This document shows positions 50,798 through 59,931 of a DNA stretch of 64,000 nucleotides, one piece after another (position 1 is the first letter of the stretch; each line of letters opens with the position of its first letter). Where the stretch lies: contig JBPYFJ010000085.1 of NCBI GenBank assembly GCA_051985675.1, positions 1-64,000 on the forward strand, written 5' to 3'. The translations under genes and the position numbers were made by a program. The notes beneath the pieces are model-generated. The model was given only the letters and a program-made list of their open reading frames with translations, had not been told where the DNA came from and did no database searches. This stretch comes from JAFAXD01 sp051985675. Lineage in GTDB: Bacteria > Pseudomonadota > Alphaproteobacteria > Rhizobiales > Xanthobacteraceae.

Positions 50798-52420
50798 ATG
50801 AACTCGCACCGTTACGACTACATCATCGTCGGCGCCGGCTCGGCCGGCTGTGTTCTCGCAAACCGGCTGAGCTCGGATTCGGGTGTGCGCGTATTGCTGC
50901 TGGAAGCCGGCGGGTGGGACATCGATCCGCTGATTCACATCCCGCTGGGGATCGGGATGATGCACAAGCACACGTTGCACGACTGGGGCTACCACTCCGA
51001 GTCGGAAGCGAACCTCGGCGGCCGCAAGGTCGAGGCAATGCGGGGAAAGGTGCTGGGCGGGTCGTCCTCGATCAACGTCACGGGCTACACACGCGGCGAT
51101 AAGCGCGACTACGATCGCTGGGCTCAGAAGGGCGCGCTCGGCTGGTCCTATGCGGACGTGTTGCCTTACTTCAAGCGAACCGAGACCTGGATCGACGGCG
51201 CGACCGAAACGCGCGGCGGCGACGGGCCGATCGGCGTTGAGTGGGCGCGCGTCGCTGATCCGATCTATGACGCCTGGCTCGAAGCTGGAAAAGCCGCCGG
51301 CTATCGCACCATCACGGACAACAGCGCGGGCGATACCGAAGGGTTTGCGAGGAGCCAGTACACCATACGCAACGGGCGACGCTCATCGGCTTCGACCGCC
51401 TATCTCAAGCCAGCCCTTCGCCGCAGCAATCTGACGCTGATCACGCGCGTGCTCGCCGGCAAGGTTCTGATCGAGGGCCAGCGCGCGGTCGGGATCGAGT
51501 TCAGCAGACGCGGTGCGACCGAGCGGGCGCACGCCGAACGGGAGGTCATTCTCGCAGGCGGCGCGTTCAACACACCGCAGCTCTTGATGCTATCGGGCAT
51601 CGGACCGGCCGATCATCTGCGCAGCGTCGGCATCGATCCGCTGGTCGACTTGCCGGTCGGCCGGAACCTCCAGGACCATCAGGCGGCGGTGATCTACTAC
51701 AAACGCAAAGAACCGGGACCGTTTCGCGATCTCATGCGGTTTGACCGAATGGCCGTGAACATGCTGCGTGCATACGTGCTCGGATCCGGTCCCGCCACCA
51801 CCATCCCAAGCGGTATCCTCGCGTTCATCAAGACGCGCCCGGAGCTGGCGACGCCTGACGTCGAATACATGTTTCCCGGCTCGCCACCCTGGGCGCACCT
51901 TTGGTTTCCTGGCGTGACGGAGGCCTATGCGGACGCATTCGGTATTCGTCCCGCCATCATGCATCCCGACAGTCGCGGGGAGGTCTTGCTGCGCTCGGCC
52001 GACCCGCGTGAGCGTGCGCGTATCAAATTCAACTTCTTTTCCGCACCCAACGACCTGCCGACCTTGCGCGAAGGGTTCCGGCGCGGGCGGGAGATCGCCG
52101 CTCAGAGGGCGATGGACAGGTTCCGCGGCGACGAAGTTTCACCAGGGCCGAGCGTCCAATCCGACGCTGATATCGACGCCTTTATCCGCAAGACGATGAT
52201 CACGGTACATCATCCGGCATCGACGTGCCCAATGGGTCTCGGCCCGGAGGCGGTGCTTGACCCGCAGTTGCGCGTGCGCGGGGTCGATCGGCTACGGGTG
52301 GTCGACGCCTCGGCCATGCCAGATCTCGTCACCGCTCATATCAATGCCTGCGTTTTGATGATGGCGGAGCGCGCGGCTGATCTGATCCGCGGCAAGGCGA
52401 AGATCGGCTCGGCCGCGTGA
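50798..52420 (+). CDS. GMC-family oxidoreductase (choline dehydrogenase-like)
   Basis: FAD-dependent alcohol oxidase or dehydrogenase of 540 residues. The dinucleotide motif DYIIVGAGSAGCVLANRLS, the GMC signature GKVLGGSSSINVTGYTRG, and the C-terminal HHPASTCPMG (catalytic His region) with VVDASAMPDLVTAHINA are all visible. Choline dehydrogenase BetA and aromatic/PEG alcohol dehydrogenases share this pattern, so the substrate is not set. It is convergent with glutamine synthetase. Confidence 0.92.
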   Translation: MNSHRYDYIIVGAGSAGCVLANRLSSDSGVRVLLLEAGGWDIDPLIHIPLGIGMMHKHTLHDWGYHSESEANLGGRKVEAMRGKVLGGSSSINVTGYTRGDKRDYDRWAQKGALGWSYADVLPYFKRTETWIDGATETRGGDGPIGVEWARVADPIYDAWLEAGKAAGYRTITDNSAGDTEGFARSQYTIRNGRRSSASTAYLKPALRRSNLTLITRVLAGKVLIEGQRAVGIEFSRRGATERAHAEREVILAGGAFNTPQLLMLSGIGPADHLRSVGIDPLVDLPVGRNLQDHQAAVIYYKRKEPGPFRDLMRFDRMAVNMLRAYVLGSGPATTIPSGILAFIKTRPELATPDVEYMFPGSPPWAHLWFPGVTEAYADAFGIRPAIMHPDSRGEVLLRSADPRERARIKFNFFSAPNDLPTLREGFRRGREIAAQRAMDRFRGDEVSPGPSVQSDADIDAFIRKTMITVHHPASTCPMGLGPEAVLDPQLRVRGVDRLRVVDASAMPDLVTAHINACVLMMAERAADLIRGKAKIGSAA

Positions 52421-52499
52421 GGTAAAGTGTGGGACGTTCAAGCCACCAGATGAAACGTGTGGTCGAGGGTCACAGCACGCGCCCGGCCTAATGCCGGCG

Positions 52500-53921
52500 T
52501 CAGACGTCGTAGTAGAGCAGGAACTCGTAAGGATGCGGGCGCAGGCGGATCTCGTCGACCTCGCGCGCGCGCTTGTAGTTGATGAATGTTTCCACCACAT
52601 CTTGGGTAAACACATCACCCTTGAGCAGAAACGCGTGATCGTTCTCGAGCGCGTCGAGGGCCTCTTCGAGCGACCCGGGAGCCGACGGAACCTTGGCACG
52701 CTCCTCCGGCGGAAGATCGTAGAGATTCTTGTCGATCGGATCGCCCGGATTGGTGCGGTTGGCGACGCCATCGAGCCCCGCCATCAACATCGCAGCGAAT
52801 GCGAGGTAGGGATTGCACGCGGGGTCCGGGCAGCGGAACTCCACGCGCTTTGCCTTCGGGCTCGTCGAGTACATGGGAATGCGGCACGCGGCGGAGCGAT
52901 TGCGCTGCGAGTAACCGAGGTTCACGGGTGCTTCGAAGCCGGGCACCAGCCGCCGGTACGAGTTCACGGTCGGTGCACAGATCGCCAGCAGCGCGGGCGC
53001 GTGCTTCAACAGCCCGCCGATGTAGTAGCGCATGGTCTCGCTCGAGCCGGCATAGCCGTCACCGGCGAAAATCGGGCGATCTCCCTGCCAAATACTCTGA
53101 TGCACGTGCATGCCGGACCCGTTGTCGCCATAAAGCGGTTTCGGCATGAAGGTCGCGGTCATGCCGCGCTGGCGCGCGACGTTCTTCACCACGTATTTGT
53201 AGATCATGACATTGTCGGCCATGCGCGTGAGCGCCGCAAAGCGCATGTCGATCTCGCCCTGGCCGCCGGTTGCGACTTCGTGGTGGTGGGCTTCGATCGC
53301 GACGCCGATCCGCTCGAGGGCGATGACCATGCTGGAGCGGGCATCCTGCAGAGCGTCGGCCGGCGGTACCGGAAAGTAGCCTTCCTTCGGCCGCAGCTTG
53401 TGGCCGAGGCCGGTGCCGCCGCGCGCCTTCCAGTTCGCCTCCATGGCGTCGATTTCATAGTAGCCATAGTTGGTGCCTTGATCGTAGTGCACCTCGTTGA
53501 ACACGAAGTGCTCGAGCTCGGGGCCGAAATAGGCGGCGTCGCCGACGCGCGTGCCGCGTAGATAGGTCTCCGCCTTTTGTGCGACGTAGCGCGGGTCCCG
53601 GCTGTAGGGACGGCCGGTGATCGGATCGGAAATACCGCAGATCAACACCAGCGTCGGCGCCTCGGCGAACGGATCCAGGAACGCCGTGGTTGGGTCAGGG
53701 ACGACCAGCATGTCGCTTTCCTGGATTTCCTGAAATCCGCGGATCGAGGACCCGTCGAAGCCAACGCCGTCGCTGAAACTGTCGGAACCGAGCGCGCGCG
53801 GCGGCAGTGAAAAATGCTGCCAAAGCCCCGGCAAATCGGTGAAGCGGAGATCAATCATTTCGACCTTGTCGTCCTTGATGGCTTTCAGAACATCGTCGGG
53901 ACTCTTGCAGTCGTAGGACAT
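52500..53921 (-). CDS. glnA: Glutamine synthetase type I
   Basis: ATP-dependent synthesis of glutamine from glutamate and ammonia. From ATG 53921 (preceded by TGAGGAAA) it has 473 residues. The GSI motifs are present: GFDGSSIRGFQEIQESDM (beta-grasp), GPELEHFVF, HHHEVATGGQGEIDMRFA, and NGSGMHVHQSIW. The adenylylation tyrosine lies in NLYDLPPEE, so it is likely under GlnE control. The usual glnB neighbour is not adjacent; instead a YbaK-domain gene ends ten bases upstream on the same strand. Confidence 0.97.
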   Translation of the reverse strand: MSYDCKSPDDVLKAIKDDKVEMIDLRFTDLPGLWQHFSLPPRALGSDSFSDGVGFDGSSIRGFQEIQESDMLVVPDPTTAFLDPFAEAPTLVLICGISDPITGRPYSRDPRYVAQKAETYLRGTRVGDAAYFGPELEHFVFNEVHYDQGTNYGYYEIDAMEANWKARGGTGLGHKLRPKEGYFPVPPADALQDARSSMVIALERIGVAIEAHHHEVATGGQGEIDMRFAALTRMADNVMIYKYVVKNVARQRGMTATFMPKPLYGDNGSGMHVHQSIWQGDRPIFAGDGYAGSSETMRYYIGGLLKHAPALLAICAPTVNSYRRLVPGFEAPVNLGYSQRNRSAACRIPMYSTSPKAKRVEFRCPDPACNPYLAFAAMLMAGLDGVANRTNPGDPIDKNLYDLPPEERAKVPSAPGSLEEALDALENDHAFLLKGDVFTQDVVETFINYKRAREVDEIRLRPHPYEFLLYYDV

Positions 53922-53931
53922 GGGGGTTTCC

Positions 53932-54417
53932 TCACGATGGCGTGGTGAAGCATCCGTGCGGCGCGTTGCCGGTGAGCCGTGCAAACTGCGGTTGTGTCAT
54001 GTGCACCAGGGTCGCGTGGTCGCCACCCTCGAAATAGATCTCGGGTTGCTCGCGCACGCTGTCATCGAGGATGACGTCGAGGCCGTAGCAGTCGCCGACC
54101 GGGGGGACGGCCCCGTGGACGCAGTCAGGGAACAGCTGGCCAAGCTCGTGTTCGGTGGCGAGCGCGCAATCTCTGCCGAACCTCGCTCTCAGATGCCCGC
54201 GGCATAGGCGATGGCAGGCCGGCAGGACGGCGAGCACGTAACCGTCGCCGGTTCGAAGCACGACGCCTTTGGCGAGACGATCCGCCGGTATATGGCAAGC
54301 GCCGGCCGTCGCTGCTGACGACAGCGTCAGCTCGTGGGCGATGAGGTCATAATCGATATGCCGGCTGGCTAGGTATCGCTGCAGGATCGGGGCGATCGAC
54401 ACGACAAAACCCTCCAC
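53932..54417 (-). CDS. YbaK/EbsC-domain protein (aminoacyl-tRNA deacylase-like)
   Basis: A 161-residue protein with the YbaK fold pattern: hydrophobic strand after RYLASRHIDYDLIAHE, LAKGVVLRTGDGYVLAVLPA with the key Lys, then the GAVPPVGDCYGLDVILDDSV loop with conserved GxVPP. Relatives remove mischarged amino acids from tRNA. It is ten bases from glnA, so they are probably cotranscribed. Start at 54417 (Met) is tentative. Confidence 0.85.
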   Translation of the reverse strand: MEGFVVSIAPILQRYLASRHIDYDLIAHELTLSSAATAGACHIPADRLAKGVVLRTGDGYVLAVLPACHRLCRGHLRARFGRDCALATEHELGQLFPDCVHGAVPPVGDCYGLDVILDDSVREQPEIYFEGGDHATLVHMTQPQFARLTGNAPHGCFTTPS

Positions 54418-54613
54418 TGCGCCGCAAACGCGCGTGAGGGCTGCCCTCGCTGGCCGCCGCTGTCGGGCGCGCCTGCTTGCTGCCGACGTGGACCATACGT
54501 CGGGTGCCTGACCGTTTCAATCGCCGCCGCCGCACCCAGATGCCCCGACTTGGAAGTTCGCCACGGCTTGCCGCAGTGCTAGGATGCGGCTGGCCGGTTG
54601 GTGTCGACCGTCG
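54418..54613. other. Intergenic stretch before repeat locus B
   Basis: Between the YbaK-like gene start and the palindromic repeats. No gene recognised and no clear promoter elements; the stretch is GC-rich. Confidence 0.4.
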
Positions 54614-54775
54614 CTGGTGCCCCGAACCCAACGTTCACATGGCTATGCGGCGAGTCCGTTTACGAACTTCGGGTTCAAAGGGCACTGAGTCATAGATTTG
54701 CTAGTGTCCTTTCGATTCCGAAGTTCGCGTCGAGCGTGCTGCAAGGTGTGGCGAACTTCGGAATCGGGACACTAG
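54614..54775. repeat. Paired CTAG-ended palindromes, locus B
   Basis: Unit B1 (54614-54689) matches A1 (GGTGCCCCGAACCC ... GAACTTCGGGTTCAAAGGGCACT) but its end CTAG has changed to CTGG and CTGAG. Unit B2 (54701-54775) is CTAGTGTCC ... GGGACACTAG with arms around CGATTCCGAAGTTCGC. The spacer TCATAGATTTG is nearly the same as at locus A, so the two-unit element was copied as a whole. Confidence 0.85.
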
Positions 54776-54816
54776 CGCGCGGGGGGTGCTTCCATTCAGG
54801 CGAACAGGAGCACGCC

Positions 54817-55014
54817 ATGGCCGAGATCGAAATGAGCGAGATCGAGGTTTATGACTACGCGCGGCAACTCTTCGAGGCCCACGGCGCCAAGGCGATTGTT
54901 GAGGCCGCGCAAAAAGCCTGCACGTTCGAGCAACAAGGCGACAACGAGCAGGCTGAAACCTGGCGGCATATTGAGGCAGCGCTGAAGCTCATGCGCGGGC
55001 CGTCGGCGAGCTGA
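54817..55014 (+). CDS. Small conserved cytoplasmic protein (DUF6961-like)
   Basis: A 65-residue protein, MAEIEMSEIEVYDYARQLFE..., preceded by CAGGAG. The helical pattern with YDYARQLFEAHGAKAIVEAAQKA and AETWRHIEAALKLM resembles DUF6961-type small proteins of Bradyrhizobium relatives. Function unknown. Confidence 0.7.
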   Translation: MAEIEMSEIEVYDYARQLFEAHGAKAIVEAAQKACTFEQQGDNEQAETWRHIEAALKLMRGPSAS

Positions 55015-55043
55015 CGTCGCGGGTTCCTCTCCGCGCCGCGGAC

Positions 55044-55074
55044 AAAAAAAGAGCCGCTTCCGAACGGAAGCGGC
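55044..55074 (-). terminator. Terminator of the tandem-repeat protein gene
   Basis: GCCGCTTCCG (55053-55062) pairs perfectly with CGGAAGCGGC (55065-55074); on the minus strand it is followed by CTCTTTTTTTG (T-run from A 55044-55050). It ends transcription of the leftward gene 55105-55701. Confidence 0.8.
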
Positions 55075-55104
55075 CCAATATTGCGTCTGCGAGCGACGAG
55101 CGGC

Positions 55105-55701
55105 TCACTTCATGTAGGAGGTCGACCAGTTGTCCTGGAAGTCCTTGGTGGCCTTCATGTAGGACGTATTCCAGTTGTCCTGGAAGTTCTTCATGTAGGA
55201 GACGTTCCAGTTGTTCTGGAAGTCCTGCGCCGCCTTCATGTAGGACACATTCCAGTTGTTCTGGAAATCCTGAAACGCCTTTGCGTAAGCCGGGTCGGCG
55301 TCCGCCGGGTGATCCTTCATGTAGGACACGGCAAAGTTGTCTTGGAAGTCCTTCATCCCCTTCATGTAGGAGACGTTCCAGTTGTCCTGGAAGTTCTTCA
55401 TCGCCTGCGGCGCCGGCGTCGGCGTGCCTTCCACCATGTAGAGCTTGTCGTTGTAACGGAACACGATCGCGCCGGGGCCGACCTCCTTGGCGCCGAGCTT
55501 GGCGATCTGGGCGGCCGGGTCGCCCTTGGCCTTGCCCTTGGCAATCTTGAACGTCTTGCCGTCAACGAAGATGCCTTCGTTGTTGGTGAGTTCGCCGATC
55601 ACGTCCCCAGTCGGCTGCTGGGCGAGCGCGAGTTTGCCGGCGCCCACGGCGGCCAGCGCGACCACCGCGACCCCGGCCAACAGCATGGTATATTTCGACA
55701 T
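55105..55701 (-). CDS. Secreted protein with six short tandem aromatic repeats
   Basis: A 198-residue protein. ATG 55701 is preceded by GAGAGGA and gives a signal peptide (MSKYTMLLAGVAVVALAAVGAGKLALAQ). The first half is a small domain (GELTNNEGIFVDGKTFKIAKG). The last 95 or so residues are six repeats of K/Q-D/N-FQDNWNVSYMK: five with a 15-residue period or close to it, one pair abutting at 12, and one 14-residue insertion. The final repeat is exactly the C-terminus. The aromatic, Asn/Gln-rich repeats suggest self-association or surface binding. I do not recognise the family. It is followed by a strong terminator. Confidence 0.85.
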   Translation of the reverse strand: MSKYTMLLAGVAVVALAAVGAGKLALAQQPTGDVIGELTNNEGIFVDGKTFKIAKGKAKGDPAAQIAKLGAKEVGPGAIVFRYNDKLYMVEGTPTPAPQAMKNFQDNWNVSYMKGMKDFQDNFAVSYMKDHPADADPAYAKAFQDFQNNWNVSYMKAAQDFQNNWNVSYMKNFQDNWNTSYMKATKDFQDNWSTSYMK

Positions 55702-55852
55702 CTGAGCATCCTCTCTCGTTGAGAATGGTTTGCAGCCCGACATGATGTGAACTGCTTCTGGGGCAGGGACTTAGAGCAATTCTCACGGCCCGCGTATTGT
55801 CCTTAGGTGCAATACCCGAAGGTGCAATATCCTGGCCGTTGGCGTGTTCTTG

Positions 55853-57850
55853 TTAACCGGTGGCGCGCTGCCGGGGCGGCTGGCCGGGCTCGACCGCTGC
55901 CTGCCCGGGGGCCTGCCGGCCAGCGTCACCCTTGCCCGGGCGCACGCCCGCGGCCGGGAGGCTGAAGCGGAAGACCGCGCCCCCTGTGGGTCGGTTTTCG
56001 GCCGATATCGCGCCACCTGCCCTTTCAACGATGGTGTGCGCGATAGACAAGCCAAGGCCAATACCATCGGACTTGGTCGTAAAGAATGGCTCGAATACGC
56101 GCGCCAGGATATCGGCAGGAACCCCCGGACCGGAGTCCGAAATCGCGACTTCGACAGCCGTATTGTCGAGCAATGAGGTTTGGATTGTCAGACGGCGGTT
56201 GCCGGCCGCGACGTCCCGCATCGCATCCATGCCATTCAGGGCAAGATTGAGGACGACCTGCTGCATGTGCACCGAGTTGGCGCGCACCAGCAGGCGACGG
56301 GGATCGAGCGCCGTGCTGACGGCAATTCCGCGCTGTCGCGCCTCTGGGGCGAGAAGCTCGATGACGTGTCGGATCACATCGTTCATATCGATTTCGACCG
56401 GCTCGGAGTCATCACGGCGCAGCAGCTCGCGCATGTGGGTAATGACGTCGGCGGCGCGCTGATCCGATCGCCTGATATCGGTCAGCATTTCCTTTACGAG
56501 CGCGACATCGAGCGGCTGCCGGTCGAGCAAAAGCTCGGCGGCCTCGGCATTGCTGAGGATTGCGCCCAGCGGCTGATTGAGCTCATGCGCAATCGAGGCT
56601 GAGAGCGCCGCAATACCAGCGCGCCGGTTTATGTGCGCGACCTCGGCCAGGCGCCGGCGCGCCTCGAGTTCCGCAGCCGAACGGCGGCGCCGTTCCAGGA
56701 ACAGCCCAGTGATCAGCGTCGCCTGCACCGCGATAATCCCGGCGCCGGCCAGCGCAAGTCCGCGATATTGTTCCCAGAAGCTCAACTGTCGGAACAGAAC
56801 TTCGCTGCCGGGCGGCAGGCGCGTCTCGCGGACGTTCCAGCGTTGCAGCTCGCGCCAATCGAAGATCGGCTTCATGTAGTCACCGCGGGTGATCGGAAAA
56901 TCCGACGGCGCTGCGCCATCGAGGATGCGGAGCGCGAGGCGCGCCACGTCTTCGGCAATCGGCACGGGCCTGGCGACGATCCCGCCGACTGTTCCGTAAC
57001 CAATGTAAGTCTCTGCCGGAACTACGATCGGGCGATTGGCAACGTCGGCGACAGATCGAAGTGCCTCGCGCGGCATGTAGTCGTAGCCGTCGCCATCGCG
57101 GTAGATCGCGGTGTAGGCAATCGCGCTTTGCTCGGGGAGCTCGGCGGTGCGCTGGCGCACCTGCTTGAGCGGGAGACCGGTCAGGTCAATGAATTGCAGG
57201 TTCTTCGCGAGTTCCGGAACTTCCACGGCAAAGTTGCGGAAATAGGCGCTGCGATCGAATGGGTCGCCGACGAGGGCGACCTGCTTGAGGTCCGGAACAA
57301 TCGCGTTCGCGCTTCGCACCATGTCCTCGAGACGAAACCGCAGGGTGCGCCCGGTAAAGCCGGGCGGCAGCTTGGCCTTGGCCACCGTGGCATCGTCGAC
57401 GGCACCAAACACGACCGGGACGCCCGGCCAGATCGAATCGCGCGCATTCATCGCGAAATCAAACGCGATCGGCCCGAACGCCAGCAGCGCGCCGACCGGC
57501 ACGTACATGTATTTTTCGCGCAGATGGTTTTGCAGCTGCCGTTTGTAGCGGTCTCCGCCGAAGCGGCCGAAATCGAGATCCTCGGCGTAGATCACCACCC
57601 GCCGATCGGCGACGGCGTTGAGCGTCGTTCGCGCGACCGTGCTGACCGCAACACTCCAAGGAAGGATCGCATCGTCCTGGCCGATGATGACGACCGACCG
57701 CGTCGGCGGCTCCCCTCCAAGACACGCGGAGGATGCTAGCGCAGCGGCGCCCGCGATCAGTACGCCAGTCACCATCGCGCGCCCGGCGCAACGCGCGCCG
57801 TGGCGTTCTCGCCGAGGACCTTGAGTTTGTCTGTTCATTGCAGCAGCCAT
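55853..57850 (-). CDS. Sensor histidine kinase with ABC-type periplasmic binding domain
   Basis: A 665-residue membrane kinase. The N-terminal signal/helix (about 25-42) leads into a periplasmic ABC_sub_bind-type domain (about 50-345, VVIIGQDDAILPWSVAVSTV, WPGVPVVFGAVDDATVAKAKL). A membrane helix follows near 360-385, then a coiled linker, the H-box SIAHELNQPLGAILSNAEAA, and the HATPase_c motifs NLALNGMDAM, DSGPGVPADI and GLGLSIAHTIVERAGG. The ligand-binding domain suggests a small solute signal. The response regulator gene ends about 20 bases before, so they form an operon read leftwards. ATG 57838 is an alternative start. Confidence 0.88.
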   Translation of the reverse strand: MAAAMNRQTQGPRRERHGARCAGRAMVTGVLIAGAAALASSACLGGEPPTRSVVIIGQDDAILPWSVAVSTVARTTLNAVADRRVVIYAEDLDFGRFGGDRYKRQLQNHLREKYMYVPVGALLAFGPIAFDFAMNARDSIWPGVPVVFGAVDDATVAKAKLPPGFTGRTLRFRLEDMVRSANAIVPDLKQVALVGDPFDRSAYFRNFAVEVPELAKNLQFIDLTGLPLKQVRQRTAELPEQSAIAYTAIYRDGDGYDYMPREALRSVADVANRPIVVPAETYIGYGTVGGIVARPVPIAEDVARLALRILDGAAPSDFPITRGDYMKPIFDWRELQRWNVRETRLPPGSEVLFRQLSFWEQYRGLALAGAGIIAVQATLITGLFLERRRRSAAELEARRRLAEVAHINRRAGIAALSASIAHELNQPLGAILSNAEAAELLLDRQPLDVALVKEMLTDIRRSDQRAADVITHMRELLRRDDSEPVEIDMNDVIRHVIELLAPEARQRGIAVSTALDPRRLLVRANSVHMQQVVLNLALNGMDAMRDVAAGNRRLTIQTSLLDNTAVEVAISDSGPGVPADILARVFEPFFTTKSDGIGLGLSIAHTIVERAGGAISAENRPTGGAVFRFSLPAAGVRPGKGDAGRQAPGQAAVEPGQPPRQRATG

Positions 57851-57870
57851 GGCCTCCGCGCCCACCCGCC

Positions 57871-58314
57871 CTACCGACCCGATCCAGCGTGTGCAATCGC
57901 TTCGATCAACTGGCTTCCAGCGAACGGCTTGCGCAGATACGCCACACAGCCGGCCGCTTGTGCTTGTTGCCGCGTCGCTTGATCGTCGAAAGCAGTCATG
58001 AAGATGACCGGAAGCGTCGAGCCGGACGCAGAGAGCTCGCGGCGCAGCGCGATCCCGGACATGCCCCCGAGATGAATATCGAGCAGCACGCAGTCGATGC
58101 CTGTCGCCGGCTGCGACGCCAGGAAGGATTCCGCCGACGAAAAGCCCCGGGTGGCGAAGCCGTGGGCGTTCAACAAACGCTCGATGCCTTTGAGAACGGC
58201 CGCGTTGTCATCGATGATCGCGACGGTCTTGGGCACAGCCGACACGGGCCGCGGTTCGCCCTGCCTGGGTTGCTTCATCCGGTTGCGCGCACATTCGTTG
58301 CGATCCCCAATCAT
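57871..58314 (-). CDS. Single-domain response regulator
   Basis: A receiver-only protein of about 147 residues (ATG 58314; ATG 58278 is possible). Motifs: acidic pair in TVAIIDDNAAVL, phospho-acceptor Asp in CVLLDIHLGGMSG, Thr in FMTAFDD, and Lys in YLRKPF. There is no output domain, so it would act by phosphotransfer or protein contact. It is the first gene of the pair with the sensor kinase at 55853-57850. Similar single receivers pair with FixJ/NodW-like systems. Confidence 0.88.
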   Translation of the reverse strand: MIGDRNECARNRMKQPRQGEPRPVSAVPKTVAIIDDNAAVLKGIERLLNAHGFATRGFSSAESFLASQPATGIDCVLLDIHLGGMSGIALRRELSASGSTLPVIFMTAFDDQATRQQAQAAGCVAYLRKPFAGSQLIEAIAHAGSGR

Positions 58315-58405
58315 AGCGCAGGAAAGCCAGGCCCGACTATTGTCCTTGAGGCCAATGTCGGCAGTATCAGCCGACCCCGACGCCACTGAATCCGCGCCAG
58401 CACCA

Positions 58406-58969
58406 TTACCTGGCAGGCATTCGGCCTGCGCTCCACATCCGCAGCAGCACGTCATCGCGCCGCACCAGATGATGAAACAGCGCGGCGCAGACATGAACGG
58501 TAATCAGGAGTGCGATCAGATAGCCGATCGCACGGTGCGCCACGAATATCTGGTCCGAGAAGGCACGGTCCGGCGGCCAGACCGGCGGCAGTTCGAACAG
58601 ACGGAATACGATGATTGGCGCTGGAAACGCGGAGGTCCCAACCCAACCGAGGATCGGCTGTACGATCAGCAGTGCGTAGAGCGCCCAATGTACCGAGGCC
58701 GCCGCAAGTTGCTGAACAAGCGGAATATCCGCGGGCAGCGGTGGCGGCGGGTTGATCAGCCGATAGGCGAGCCTGAGCAGGATGAGAGGTATAAGCACGA
58801 CTCCCAGCGAACGGTGCAGGTTGAAGAGACTGTCCTGCAACGCGCCGGAGCCGATATTCACCATGACGATTCCGGCCGGAATCATCGTCAGCACCAGAGC
58901 AGCGGTCAACCAATGCAAGATCCGCGCGGTCAGACTGTAGGCCGTTGCGCCGGGCGCCGTGTCAGCCAT
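58406..58969 (-). CDS. Cytochrome b561 family protein
   Basis: Inner-membrane di-heme cytochrome with four helices, expected to move electrons between quinol and periplasmic partners. From ATG 58969 (preceded by GGGAGG) it is 187 residues. Candidate heme histidines are in RILHWLTA, LHRSLG, ASVHWALY and TVHVCAALFHHL. It lies about 90 bases upstream of the response regulator on the same strand and could belong to the same transcript. Confidence 0.9.
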   Translation of the reverse strand: MADTAPGATAYSLTARILHWLTAALVLTMIPAGIVMVNIGSGALQDSLFNLHRSLGVVLIPLILLRLAYRLINPPPPLPADIPLVQQLAAASVHWALYALLIVQPILGWVGTSAFPAPIIVFRLFELPPVWPPDRAFSDQIFVAHRAIGYLIALLITVHVCAALFHHLVRRDDVLLRMWSAGRMPAR

Positions 58970-59124
58970 CACAACCTCCCGCACTACCGCTCGACGTTCG
59001 ATCAAGATTGATTCGAGCAACAGGCTGAATATTCCCGGTCGAAGCGGGTTAAAGCTAGGTGTATCAAAACGTCCGCCGGATCGTTATCCCCCGGCCCCGA
59101 TGGGCTAGAGCAGCGAGTCACCGC

Positions 59125-59931
59125 ATGGCGAATGGGTTCGTTGTGACCTCCGACCACGGCAGCGGCGGCGAAGGCGCCTGGGCCAGTATACCGGGCCAAT
59201 TCCGACAGCCGAACGGACTGCTGCCGCCGGCCTGGGAGGCGCTGTACGGGCCGCTGCGCGCGGGCCGTGTCGACGACCTCATGGTGGTTGCACAGCTCGG
59301 CCAATCGATCGACGGCCGGATCGCAACCACGACCGGGCATTCCGAATATATCAACGGCGCGGCTGGTCTCGACCATTTGCATCGGTTGCGCGCGCTGGTC
59401 GACGCGATCGTGGTTGGGGTGGAGACTGCAGTCCGCGATGATCCGCAACTCACGGTGCGGCGTGTGACAGGGCCCAATCCTGCGCGCGTCGTGATTGATC
59501 CGCGCGGACGGCTGTCCGCGACAGCGCGCTTGCTGCGGCCCGACGGCGCCCGACGCGTCGTCGTGCTCGGCGAAGAGGCCGCGTCGTGCTTCGCGGGAGA
59601 TGTGGAGATCCTCCGTGTCTCGCTCGCGAGCGGGTTTGCGGCGCCGGCTACAATCCTGGCGGGCCTGCGCGCCAAAGGATTCCGGCGTATCTTGATCGAA
59701 GGCGGCGCGCGCACTGTTTCGCAGTTCCTTGAGGCCGGATGTCTCGACCGGTTGCACGTGATAGTGGCACCCATGCTGCTGGGAGCCGGCCGGTCGAGCT
59801 TGGCGCTGTCGCCGATCGAGCGAGCCGATAATGCACTGCGGCCGCCGGTTGCCCCTCACCTGCTTGATGACGAAGTTTTGTTTGATGTCGATCTGACGTG
59901 TTGCCGAAAGCCGATCGCGCCGCCGGTCTAG
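59125..59931 (+). CDS. RibD C-terminal/pyrimidine reductase-like protein
   Basis: A 268-residue reductase of the RibD_C/DHFR-like family, acting in other bacteria on a pyrimidine or pterin precursor. Motifs: QLGQSIDGRIAT near residue 57, AIVVGVETAVRDDPQLTVR, and the NADPH region LIEGGARTVSQFLEAGCLDRLHVIVAPMLLG. The N-terminal deaminase domain of RibD is absent. ATG 59125 is chosen; the frame opens at 59059. The stop TAG (59929-59931) lies in the CTAG left end of palindrome C1. It faces the PTPS-like/dehydrogenase group on the other strand. Confidence 0.87.
   Translation: MANGFVVTSDHGSGGEGAWASIPGQFRQPNGLLPPAWEALYGPLRAGRVDDLMVVAQLGQSIDGRIATTTGHSEYINGAAGLDHLHRLRALVDAIVVGVETAVRDDPQLTVRRVTGPNPARVVIDPRGRLSATARLLRPDGARRVVVLGEEAASCFAGDVEILRVSLASGFAAPATILAGLRAKGFRRILIEGGARTVSQFLEAGCLDRLHVIVAPMLLGAGRSSLALSPIERADNALRPPVAPHLLDDEVLFDVDLTCCRKPIAPPV

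Noticed and set aside
55105..55440. Possible CRISPR-like array
   Set aside because: The regular DNA repeats of about 36-45 bases are in frame and encode the FQDNWNVSYMK units; there are no unique spacers and they match at the protein level.
56633..57739. 368-residue plus-strand open frame
   Set aside because: Lies opposite the histidine kinase; no start signal or motif.
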